In this document: positions 50,801-59,623 of the stretch, one piece after another
Numbering within the stretch: position 1 is the first letter of the stretch
Layout: each line of letters begins with the position of its first letter
DNA from: Lineus longissimus
Lineage: Eukaryota; Nemertea; Pilidiophora; Heteronemertea; Lineidae
Direction: 5' to 3'
Length of the DNA stretch: 64,000 nt
Assembly (NCBI RefSeq): GCF_910592395.1
Contig: NC_088321.1
Coordinates: forward strand, 16,058,001 to 16,122,000
Notes under the pieces: generated by a model
The model's input: only the letters and a program-made list of their open reading frames with translations
The model's database searches: none
What the model was told of the DNA's origin: nothing
Position numbers and translations under genes: made by a program

Positions 50801-53800
50801 TGAGTGTTTGATGGACCTGGCCAATGACACTTACATGTGTGTCTCTGCCTTCTGGATATGTTGTATAGATTTCAAAGCACCAACAAGTTTTTTCTTCTGA
50901 AGTGTGCAGCGAGCTTTGAGAGTACTTGATTCGATACTACTGTCAGATGGCGGTGTTGGGAAGCTGTCGAGAGTCGTGAGATCAAAAGATATGGTTGGAT
51001 GAAATGACCCCTATTTGCGACTTTGTGCAACTGTCATGAGACTAAGGAGGTGGCCATGGCAGGAAATGACCCCAATTGACAACTTCAGGCAACTCGTCTA
51101 GACCTGGTCTCCCTTTAAGTGTCCTTTACTCGATCACACCATCACGTGGCCTTGGCAGGAAATCCGCTGAGTGCCACGAGACCAGCAAGATTAACCGTGT
51201 CCAGGAAGGAAATTTGGTACTTATGGAACAGATGGCAAAGGTGATTTGGGAAGGAAGTGTCCCCTCAGAGGCACTTGACTGGTTTATAAAGTGAGGCTTA
51301 TGCTCTCCGCAAACGGGTGATATGAGTTGCTCTAACCTACGATCGTGATCCAATGCGACAAAACTGTGGCAGTGTTCATCGCAATGCCTGCGACGAAAAT
51401 TTTAAGTACAAAAATCAAGTCATAACAACATCAGAATAAAAGTCATCCGAGTTGTCAAAGAATAATCTATTATAGTTAATGGTTACGCCCCGAGGGGGAG
51501 AGGCTCTAATGGAATTCAATAAAACCTTCTCTCACTCATCTAATTGATCCCACACGAACTTGACTCCAACCAGTCTACTTCCCCCTGGGAAAACTGTAGA
51601 AATAAAACATCAAAATTAGGTTGAATCTGAATTTAATATTGGAGTTTTCGTTTTGACATTTCAGTTTGGTGTCGTTTGACATCAACGACGGAATATTTCT
51701 TTTAATTTTTTCCCAAATGAGATTTTCTTTGGGCGAATTTTAGATGTCAATATAAAGTGTATTAGTTATGGATTTTCTCGGTTCAATATGTCTGTGTGAC
51801 TGTCCAGTCTGCTTGCTCCTTCCCCTAATTTCAGACGTTTCCCGTTTCCCGAAATTTCAGTGTTTGTTTGAATGTGATTCCTTGACAAAAACCGATTTTG
51901 TAATTTGTTAGATTTTGTGCTATTAGGAAAATTAAATCGTCAAGACACACTGTATTAATTATCACAGCCATTACACTATAATGTCATTATAAATCAATTA
52001 CCCAATGTTACTTTTGACATCTAAATTGATTTTGAATAATTAATATGATTACAGTGATTCTTACTGGCGGGCACATGTTAAGTTTTCCTTTCAAATTAAT
52101 TATATTGCTTAGTAAAATGCGGATAAAAATTATGACATCTTCAATCAGGATAGTTGATTTGATGCGACGTATGAAAAGTTCTTTCAGTTGCACTATTCAT
52201 TATGCAGCTGTCAATGAAACCCTGTACCTCACCTGGTCAGGCAAGTACCAGTTTAGAACATCACACACAAGGATTTGGCAATCAGGTTCATTTATGACCG
52301 TGACCTTAGTTCATTATGACCTTCACCTTAAGGTCCTTGACCTTTCTATATCCAGGTTCTTCAATCAAGTTCTACACTAGTTGTTCCAATCTTGAACATC
52401 CCACACGGCGACTTCACAATCCGCACTGACTCTGTGTACGTTCTTGGAAAACACGGGATAAACTCTGATCATGCGATTTGTCGAGATAACCTTGACCTTC
52501 GACCTTTACATGAGAGCAGACGCTTGAAGGTGACCTTGGTGGATTGTAACGTTTTCCCGGAAGAGCCCGAGTTAGACCGTGTTGTTGTCGAGGTGATAGA
52601 TCATCATAAGTTGGTGCGGGAGTCCTCGGATGGGTAAGTTGAGCGCTCCACTGACAAGTGATTGCAAACACTGCGCCGTGTTATCATGACCACATACTCT
52701 TACAACTCGTTCACTTCTGGTGGTCGTCACAGGAATCCGAAGTACATGTAGTAGCAATAAGCCAAGGGGTATCATAGCGGCTCAAGACGAACCATTGGTG
52801 TTTTTGTAGCCACTGAGTTTTTCCAAAAGATTGACCAATATCCCAAGCAATTACCACATCCGTTTGATAAGAAACGCTTGGCAGTTAATGGCAATTCTTA
52901 CCCAGTTGAAATTGGTGAAGCCGTAAGCGGTATTTTTCGAATTGGCGCGATTGCCTGCTTTCGTTACCTCGACGAGCAGAAGGTAAGTTTGCATGATACA
53001 GCTGTGACTTATGATCAGTTTGTAAAGCGCCCACGAATGGATATTTCTTTCTGATCAGGGCGGTATAAAAAATTTGCTCTTTAGGCCTACAATACATTTA
53101 TAATTCCTTCCTATTCAGCATTTTGTGTGTGCACCATTTAAGTGCAGCAAAATAGCGCCGTATTAAGTCTCTCCTCCATTAGCTAAAGACGGCTCACCTT
53201 GTACAAAAACATCGGATAGAAACTGAAAATGCATCTCATTTGATTGGTTAAATCGGCGTGGAACGATTTTCTAGGTGTGATAGCGGCAGGGGGAGTGGGA
53301 TGTTGTTTTTATCAAAGGCTGCATTAGCGCGGAGAAACAGGGTGTTTAATGGAGAATTAAACCTGTTGAACAGTTTGTTCTTTGATGGGATCACTTCACA
53401 GTTAATGGTCTCATCAGCTTGAAGTGTTAAAACTCCACCTGGTAGATATTACTTCTGTCATTTCAGTATCAGCCTAACAGTGGAAATCGTAGGGTCGTGC
53501 ACAACCCTGGTGGCAGAAAAACTAACTAAAGACGAGAGATTCACGTTTGATCCAGTGGTAGCCGAGCTTCTGCATGGTCAGTGTCTCAGTTTGTAAGAGT
53601 TTCAAGCCTTCTTCTTTTTCTGCGTGGTTTTCTCTTGCCAGAAGGAATCAGCCCCAAGCATATTCACCATCTCGGCCATAAGATGTCAAAGCATTCACTT
53701 CTGCTACCATGGAAACCTATCACTCAATCCATATTTTCTCTCCCCTCATAAGTGATAAGATATTGTTACTTAATCTACTCACCGTGATCAATATGTTTTT

Positions 53801-56800
53801 TGCTGATAACCAGCGATGGTGTATTGATCAAGATGGCCGTTTGGATAATTCTTATATACGTCGGTGAACGTTTCATTCATAGAGTCGTTGATGGGCTGCA
53901 GTCTGCAGAAGCTGGAACAAATCTGGACATTTCATTCCATGCGTAACCAGGCACGAATCCAAGCATCAGTTATTTTAATGAGAAATGCTTCTGGGTCTGC
54001 CCCTGGTAACTGAACAAAAAATCAGGAAATCTTGTCCTTGCTTCGGCCGACCGCGGCATTATTGATTCAGTTCCTAAAGTGATTCAAGTCATCAAAGGAG
54101 CAGCTGATACATTTAACTCATCTTTAAGGGTAAAGATCTCTCAGTCATACTTCTTTCTTTATTACAGCAACCATATTGACGGACACCATCAACCTAAACC
54201 CAGAAGCAAAGAAAGTTACTCCAAAAGACATTGAGTATGTGGAGAAGTTAGAATGTTGTCTGCCGGCAGTTGATAGGACGAAAGTCTATAATGAGATTCA
54301 AGTTGCAAAGGCAAATATATCAGGTGAGTAGGTCTAATGGATTTTGTTGAGAAAAAAACAAAGCAACAAATTTGCTTTGAGACCATCAAAGTGACTTGGT
54401 GTCCCAGACCAATTCCTGCACCATAAACACACCTTCACTCCTCAACTTTTCTCACTTCCATTTTATTTTCGTCCGTCCCTCAATCTTGCTTTACTTTCCA
54501 GGTCTTACAACGTTAGAGCTCCTTCGAAGAGACCTGAAGTTTGTGACAGAGCCTGATGTGACCATTGCCATGAGCTCAATCCCAGTACATTTACAGGTAA
54601 GTTTGCAGAACCAACCATCATCATATTATTATTTCCGGTGTTGTAACTCTATTGGAATTTCACCGGAGGTACATGTCCATGTACATGTCGTTTCCAAATA
54701 TTAAAGAGCGTCCGATATCTCCTTGATTTTTATGTCATGGCAAATCTAGTGGAATTATGAGCGAGTCTTAAATCTTTGCGTATGACTGTACTTAATTATA
54801 GGAAATTGGCTTGATTACCATAGTAACAGACGTTTATATTTTTCCACAGCAATTTCTGACGAGGGTTCACGTTGTTGACGATCTCATGACATTTTTAAAA
54901 AGTCGGAAGGCAGATGCCGTGGTTGTCATGACGACATCGCCTACCCCCTCTGGTGGTAGTATCGAGCGACAATTGGGCATCTATTCCCCCGTCGAGGAAC
55001 TGAGGAAAAAGGTAGGTTTAGTTATCGCCAGAGGGCGGACGTGCTATTTCAGTTTCGTCGTCGTCGACGTCCTTGATGGCGTCATGGTCCATACTTGGAA
55101 CCTTGGCATGTTACTGCTCAACCTACAGTTTTACATCCCTATCTCACCAAAGGTCAAAGGTCAACCTGGTATCATGAATTCTCATTAAATATTGATAAGC
55201 TGTGTGCTTTGTATCTAAACTAATAACGCTGACATTTGTATTGCAATAACGATAACGATACATCATTTAAGCTTTGTAATTAGTTGGTTGGCTGTTTTTT
55301 TCTCCAATGAAAGACTAAGCAGGCAGGAGGGCGGTAGGCAAATTAAAACCGTGTTTCATCTCTGTGTCCTTGAGGAAGATGCCTCACCCTACATTGCTTC
55401 CTTTGGCACACGAGTATAAATGGGTTCTAGGCTTCAGTTAACTGACAATGGACAAACATCCAGCGGGTGATACTCCATCACAGAATCATTGATGGCCCAT
55501 GCTGGAATCTATGTTGAATTTTCTCAGTCACAGATTCTGTGACGGAAACTTTTACCTGTGCGCACCATGTGATTATCGCATTTCCTACTGGCTTATTCAG
55601 AGCCTCGTTCCTCATTCTCCATCAACCATGTCCCAGGACACACTAAGCCGAGCTTGGCAATCGGTGGGGAATCAAACTGTCTCTCGACCTATTGTATTTC
55701 TTGTCACGTATTCAGAGCCTCGTTCCTCATTCTCGATCAACCATGTCCCAGGACACACTAAGCCGAGCTTGGCAATCGGTGGGGAATCAAACTATCTCTT
55801 GACCTATTGTATTTCTTGTCATGTATTCAGAGCCTCGTTCCTCATTCTCCATCAACCATGTCCCAGGACACACTAAGCCGAGCTTGGCAATCGGTGGGGA
55901 ATCAAACTGTCTCTCGACCTATTGTATTTCTTGTCACGTATTCAGAGCCGCGGTCAACAATCTTCCAACGATGATTGCAAACGACCAACCTGATAGCAAT
56001 CGGCAATCAGAGGGAGTGCAAACCAAACTGTGTAAGGGCTGAATACAATCAAATACACCATGTAATTATCTGTTGAACCTATTGTGTTTGTTGTCAAGTA
56101 AGCGGAGCCTCGTTCAACAATCTTCTCTCGTTATGTCAACAAGTAATGATCACCACAGTCCAATTTGCCACAAGGTTGACCGTTCACCACTGATGGCTAG
56201 TTGCCAAGCGATCCATTGCAGCTGTCTGAAAGAGATTACCTCGATACTGGGCCCTTATTCTAGGCTTTTTGGGCTGAGATGGCTAACTTAGTTTCCCGTT
56301 AGGATCCGTGGCCCTACAAGCCAGATTTAGTGGCTTTCGTACCTAACTCTTCATATCTTTCAAGAATTCTTCCAAGAGATAACACAATCGCTCAAAAAAT
56401 TGTCTCAGTATTCTGAAGAGGGGGTGTGGGCAACATCAAGAGCAGCCATAACAATGTCATATGATCATTGTGTAATCCCACACATACATCAAAGTCTCCG
56501 ATAAATGTCAGAAGTGTTATTATGCTATAATTCCACAACAGATATTGTTGACCTTAAATTTTTGGCACCAGAAATAGTTGGAGAATATGCTCTTTTTGAA
56601 TTTGTGATTCGCTGCTGAAATTTTATAGTTTATGCATTACTGTGGAAATTTCCGCAAAAATAACAAGATGTATATGAATAACAAGACTGGCCTCTTCAAA
56701 ACAATGCCAAAGGGGTGTGATTGATAACAGGAACAGCAACAACAATGTGATAACATCCAATATCATCATTGACAATACCACACAAATACGTCCGCCAGCT

Positions 56801-56997
56801 CAGCACAAGTCAATAAATATGTATTTCATTGATATCTATCTTTACAGATATCGCAATCTCTTCAAACCACGTCATCGCCGCCGTTAGACCTACAGCCCAT
56901 GAAAACAACCGTGCCAGCATTCGTTGCATTCTTGCAGGGAAATGTTGCCGCGTCTCGGAAGCAGATTTTGCCGCTGATACGAGTGATGTTTAAGTAA
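33758..56997 (+). CDS. PRUNE1: Prune-type DHH phosphoesterase, 365 aa
   Basis: Eight coding exons with continuous phase: 33758-33799, 49045-49149, 52356-52633, 53467-53576, 54168-54323, 54502-54596, 54850-55011, 56848-56997. The ATG is in an exon starting at the acceptor 33729 (frame open upstream). Motif I is GNESCDLDS (residues 28-36), motif II CRDNLDL (91-97), the next aspartate motif is VDCN (111-114), and the DHH-type motif is VIDHHK (129-134). The later blocks ISLTVEIVGSCTTLVAEKL, TPKDIEYVEKLE and FLQGNVAASRKQILPL align with animal Prune and its DHHA2 region. Known members hydrolyse short-chain polyphosphates and have reported cAMP phosphodiesterase activity. Vertebrate PRUNE1 has DHR at the last motif; this protein keeps DHH, as yeast PPX1 does. 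It ends near the conserved core and lacks the long vertebrate C-terminal tail. A gtaag donor follows the stop closely (57005), so a spliced 3' UTR is possible. Confidence 0.93.
34640..35515 (-). repeat. Tandemly duplicated ~530-bp unit with tRNA-like heads and terminal hairpins
   Basis: Copy 1 (about 34640-35060) and copy 2 (about 35170-35515) share the same order of blocks. Each contains a minus-strand tRNA-like region: copy 1 has A-box TGGTCTAGGGG with a GGTTCAATC B-box at 34738-34790, and copy 2 covers about 35260-35325. At the low-coordinate end each has a hairpin: ggtagagagaag/cttctctctacc at 34644-34682, and gggtagagagaat/attctctttaccc at 35174-35216. The arrangement suggests tRNA-derived SINEs, duplicated in tandem with flanking sequence. 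It lies in Prune intron 1. Confidence 0.7.
35658..36298. repeat. 160-bp satellite, about four copies
   Basis: The segment ctctctctgggacactgagag recurs at about 35695, 35852, 36012 and 36172, a 160-bp period. The last three copies are nearly identical and the first is diverged. ORFs of about 100 aa on the minus strand here are by-products of the repetition. Confidence 0.93.
36820..37330. repeat. Diverged tandem duplicates, 150-190 bp period
   Basis: Three to four degenerate copies of a block with agctaaggNtt, then gattgNtttgccaNNgggttt, then gcttNtggattta. No coding content is seen. Confidence 0.5.
37715..37920 (+). mobile_element. Degraded LINE reverse-transcriptase C-terminal remnant
   Basis: In broken frames this encodes APTLVVPRNGT, followed after a stop by PDLWNRLLPLIRRAEG and LKKLLTADLFKRSF. 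The pattern (LVVPR, then LWN-x-LP, then FK-x-LK-x-x-LF) is the usual end of L2/CR1/Jockey-type non-LTR reverse transcriptase ORFs. Stops make it a non-functional relic. Confidence 0.7.
37921..40424. other. Prune intron 1 segment, nothing further recognised
   Basis: Around 40100-40330 two diverged direct copies of an agtaNNttgctgtcaNNgacag...tcaagNcNg block occur. Otherwise I see no gene, RNA or clear mobile element. Confidence 0.4.
40425..41480. repeat. Three diverged direct copies of a ~110-bp block around a LINE insertion
   Basis: The block acatttacaNaaNgtgttNatctttgaaactNcag...cagtctgacNtcagagGccttc occurs at about 40425-40530, 40615-40735 and 41388-41480. The LINE fragment lies between copies 2 and 3. 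Confidence 0.6.
40741..41361 (+). mobile_element. 5'-truncated L2/CR1-like non-LTR retrotransposon
   Basis: An open frame of about 186 codons to the stop at 41298 encodes the reverse-transcriptase C-terminal region: LYIQALITSRLDFCNSLL, then LQLVQNNAARLITKSRK, HITPVLKSLHWLPVEQRI, APKMWNKLPATIR and FKRSLKHFLF. These blocks are typical of L2/Rex1/CR1-clade elements. After the stop comes gatcggatactgcgctatac and a TA microsatellite (41340-41361), which fits the short simple-repeat 3' tail of L2-type elements. The frame is unbroken, so the insertion is younger than the one at 37715, but the 5' part is missing. Confidence 0.9.
42249..42264. repeat. C16 homopolymer
   Basis: Sixteen consecutive C residues. 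It has no coding context and could be length-variable or misassembled. Confidence 0.95.
43210..43430. repeat. Degenerate tandem repeat on atggctaagtgacttttc
   Basis: About seven or eight units of 25-35 bp share (a/g)tggctaagtgactNttttcNct. The copies are strongly diverged and noncoding. Confidence 0.6.
44335..44740. repeat. Direct tandem duplication, ~204-bp period
   Basis: Paired landmarks about 204 bp apart: ggactggacaga (44375) with ggactcgacagga (44579), and atatcatggctctttacctc (about 44485) with atatcaaggcttttaacctc (about 44689). The unit has diverged by roughly a quarter. Confidence 0.65.
44775..44823. repeat. ATG trinucleotide microsatellite, 16 units
   Basis: An uninterrupted run of ATG triplets just upstream of the 26-bp minisatellite. 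On the minus strand it reads as a CAT run (polyhistidine in one frame), but no gene supports that reading. Confidence 0.95.
44873..46094. repeat. 26-bp minisatellite, about 47 copies
   Basis: Unit starts ggttgtatgcacattgaaca and ends ccacct. Copies differ at a few fixed positions: cacct/cactt, ggttg/ggctg/ggtcg, and gcaca/gctca/ggaca/gtgca. Because 26 is not a multiple of 3 and the unit has no stop triplet on the minus strand, all minus frames stay open for hundreds of codons, giving spurious ORFs of up to 406 aa with a 26-residue period. No start context, splice signal or protein family supports translation. It is in Prune intron 1. Confidence 0.97.
46225..46590 (-). other. Unassigned 121-codon ORF in Prune intron 1
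   Basis: Minus-strand ORF with mixed, non-repetitive composition; its annotated start is a GTG, and the frame is open a further ten codons upstream. A possible acceptor (cctcacctccag) lies inside it near 46560. No family is recognised. It could be an exon of a nested gene or chance; its length is borderline for chance. Confidence 0.2.
47110..47177 (-). repeat. tRNA-like sequence, minus strand
   Basis: On the minus strand a perfect D-stem, GCTC-AATGGTA-GAGC, is followed 40 bases later by the B-box GGTTCAAATTCC. The anticodon and T stems pair poorly, so this is a tRNA pseudogene or SINE head. Confidence 0.6.
48273..48344. repeat. 18-bp tandem repeat, four copies
   Basis: Unit cagtggcaatggaatctg repeated four times, with the last two units varying at their 3' ends (aagcaa, aagccg). 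Confidence 0.9.
48887..48940 (+). repeat. tRNA-Met-like sequence
   Basis: atagtggttagagtattggg is followed by CTCATAATCTGGAAGTC, which matches the elongator tRNA-Met anticodon arm (anticodon CAT), then a weak B-box GGGTTTCATTC. Stems are incomplete, so it is a tRNA-derived repeat, 100 bp upstream of Prune exon 2. Confidence 0.6.
50253..50680. repeat. 61-bp minisatellite, seven copies
   Basis: Unit starts gggtcgtgggaggagtgatg and includes agctggcccttggtcagtca. Seven nearly identical copies lie head to tail in a Prune intron. Variant sites (cgtggg/catgtg, ttagg/ttggg) are shared by some copies, suggesting duplication in blocks. Confidence 0.96.
52810..52982 (+). CDS. Orphan exon-like ORF inside a Prune intron
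   Basis: This is a 173-bp open segment bounded by a tttttgtag acceptor and an AAG|GTAAGT donor (phase 1 in, phase 0 out). Its peptide contains the blocks TEFFQKIDQYPKQLPHPFD, KRLAVNGNSYPVEIG and IFRIGAIACFRYLDEQK, with the amino-acid mix of a folded protein. It cannot be a Prune cassette exon: Prune exon 3 ends with two bases over, which would force a stop three codons in. The exons on either side already join with the correct family sequence. It is therefore an exon of another, nested gene or a retained fragment. I do not recognise the family. Confidence 0.45.
55590..55950. repeat. 115-bp tandem repeat, about three copies
   Basis: attcagagcctcgttcctca recurs at about 55596, 55711 and 55826, with a truncated start of a fourth copy at 55941 and a diverged relative at about 56085-56130. 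Plus-strand ORFs of about 125 aa here come from the repetition. Confidence 0.9.
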
Positions 56998-57002
56998 ATA
57001 AA
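56997..57002 (+). terminator. AATAAA overlapping the end of the Prune stop codon
   Basis: AAG TAA ATAAAA places a poly(A) signal directly on the stop codon, so a transcript using it would have an extremely short 3' UTR. A GTAAG donor-like site follows at 57005, so splicing to a downstream 3' UTR exon is the alternative. Confidence 0.4.
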
Positions 57003-59342
57003 AGGTAAGAAACAAGTTGCTTTGTCTTCTTCAGTGTTTGTGGATGAGTGGTGCATGTCATTGCTGATGGTAGTAAGCACCAGCTAATGCTTATACTTTA
57101 AACCTTTTGCTTGAAGAAGTAACACCACACTGGCAGTACTCTGCTGAAATCAAGACCAGGAGGGTGGAGCTAGGATGTAGGCCCGAACCAGATTTTGAGT
57201 TCCGCCCTGCAGTCTCGATGTTAGAACAGAGGCCCAACTTGGCACTGAGGGTCTTCAAAACAAAATCACTCTGTAGCGATACAGTTTAAATCAGTCCTCT
57301 CTTTTTCTTCATCTTCTTCTTCACTTTTTATTCACTGGAAATTGCAATTCACTTCATGATACTAGGCCCTATTACACCTTCTTTGTCTGAATATCTTCCG
57401 CCTGGGTTAGAGATACCATACGGCAATAAAATCCATAAAGTAAGATAATGTCTATCTGGCACAATATTCATTGAATCCGCTTCCTGATAAAAATTCCGAC
57501 ACTCTCACCAATAGAGGGCTCATATTTTCCCCGTTAGCGAAAAAAGTAAATTGCGATGAATAAACACGCCTTTGATCAACCTGAGTACGCTTATTTTCAC
57601 ACTCTCTTGGCGTCGTCAGTTATCACGAAAAATAAAAGGTAAATTTGTAACAACAGGCCTGGGGTTGTAATAATTGCAAAGCAGCATCACAAATGTTGCT
57701 GCATCATTAGTTGCCTTGGAAACTGTTTTCATGAAAGAATTTTGACGTAGGATCACTTTGTTGTTTTTATTAGGTTTCAGGTGATTCCGATTTTCCCCCA
57801 AAATATCTAAAAATTATCTAAAAAATGGACCAGTGACCAAAAAGAGTTAAATTCTATCAAGTTTTTCACACTAATATTTCCATGAATGGTTTTGTCAAAT
57901 CAAACTTGGCAGGAAGTACAAAAATCAAGTATCTGTCAAAAAATTGGGTCAGAGTTCAAAGTGTGTTAGGTTTATATCAATATCTCGTGTCTGTGATAGT
58001 GTTCTGTCAATTGGTTTGGCAATTCAGTCAAGTTGATGTGACAATAGTTTGATAGATACGCTTGGAATATAGATTCTGGCAAAATCTCATTCAGTGAGCA
58101 GGACAGGGAAAACGCTTTCGAGCATATTTCTGGTGGGTACTTTCCTGGTAGGTTTTGAGTGAGCAGCAATGTTGGAGAGATGAATGATATCTTTGCTGAA
58201 TCAAATGTCTATTGCAGTGTTTGTGTCAATTTGTTCTCTGCTTCTTGTGTGGGTTTGACAAGACTTGTACTGACATCGCAAATTTGTGCAAAATTCCACT
58301 TTATTTTACTCGTTGAAATTGGATTAGGAGGCTTCGTTTGAAAAAGATCTAAAGTTGGATTTTCTTGTTGTTGATTGCTTCGCTTTATGTCTCAATCTAA
58401 AGCGCTCCGCAAGAAGTAATTGTTGTCGCTATGACATGTGATCATTATTGCAAGTGATAAATAAAACGCTTGTTTGCAGTGATCATTGCAGGCCAACACG
58501 AAATCACTCAAACCTTTTTCGAAGAAAAAAATGTGAATCGTTCCAAACTTCCTGTTTCTGGTGATAAAGATGGAATTGTTCTGGTTTCTGACAAGAAATA
58601 ATTGTATCATCTGGTTACCGTGGAAACCAACGACAACATATTTCCGGCATTGTTAGATTCCTAAAGGTGAAGCTGTAAAAGCCGCAGGCAAAAAAAGGAT
58701 CAGACGGTTATTGAGACGAAGTTATAAGCTTATTACTTGTACTGTAGTTGGTTGGTTAGAGATCGGCAGTCTCATCAAGTCAACGCGAAAATAAAGTGTG
58801 CACAAACATTTCCACCATGACAGGACCAAGCATTGAAAAACGTCATGTAACAAGGGCTGTTTTTTGGTATTTCTGCACTAATTAGGCAAAAATGCAAAAT
58901 CAGCAGCAGTTCTGCAGGTTCGTTAGTCGCAGGTTATTCAATTAGTATGGGGCCGCCGAGGTGGAGGGATTCTTGTGGCTTACACTTAACCCTTTAGATC
59001 ATGCCGGTTACAATAAAATCTTGTCCAGAACGTCATGTCCATAGAGACTTCAGTGGGGTAGTGGTCTTCGTGTCATCATGCAAGACACTTCAACCTCGAT
59101 TGCTTCCTCTTAATGATGAGATGTAAACCGAAGCAATCTGCTGTAGCCATATCCAAACAGTCTAAGCTTTCCTGTGATGAATGGCAGGCTTTTAATCTCT
59201 TATCCAGGTGTTCATAATCTCTTGAACAATTAATCATGATTTGTGTAAGAAGGTAGATTCTATGTTCGTGGAGGGGCTGTTGCAAAAAAATTGAAATTAC
59301 TCTTTGCCAGCATTAAATATTGTTCTCTTCCTATACTTTCAG
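57003..59342. other. Intergenic region between Prune and the scaffold gene
   Basis: No supportable coding exon. It should contain the promoter and non-coding first exon or exons of the downstream gene, which I could not locate. A good splice acceptor (tgttctcttcctatactttcag) ends at 59342. Confidence 0.5.
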
Positions 59343-59623
59343 ATTTGATAACGGCTGAAGAACACAGATATTGAGGACAATAACATAACAGAAGAAATTG
59401 TAAAAGCAGCTGGACCAGAATGATCAACGAGCAAACAATAGAATATAGGATATATAATTTGGATGACGAGCTCTTTTTGACAGAAAGTTGAATTCTATCG
59501 TAATATTTTTTTTTAAATCTATAAAACTGAAAAAACGTTCGACTGATGAACAGTTTGATATGGAAGATTAGGCGATGAAATGGGTACATTGGTGATGACC
59601 GTCTAAAGGAATAAATCTTTAAA
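59343..59623 (+). promoter_or_regulatory. Predicted 5' UTR part of the scaffold gene's first coding exon
   Basis: The acceptor ctatactttcag at 59342 is strong and is followed by 281 bp without a long ORF before ATG 59624 in the context aaaATGG. The presence of an acceptor implies a non-coding exon further upstream. Confidence 0.5.

Noticed and set aside
52810-52982. Cassette exon of Prune
   Set aside because: Joining it to the preceding Prune exon gives GGC CAC TGA, an immediate stop; the flanking exons already join in phase with family-like sequence.
55499-56042. Plus-strand ORFs of 125 and 73 aa with repeated EPRSSFSINHVPGHTKPS
   Set aside because: They arise from the 115-bp tandem repeat inside the last Prune intron.
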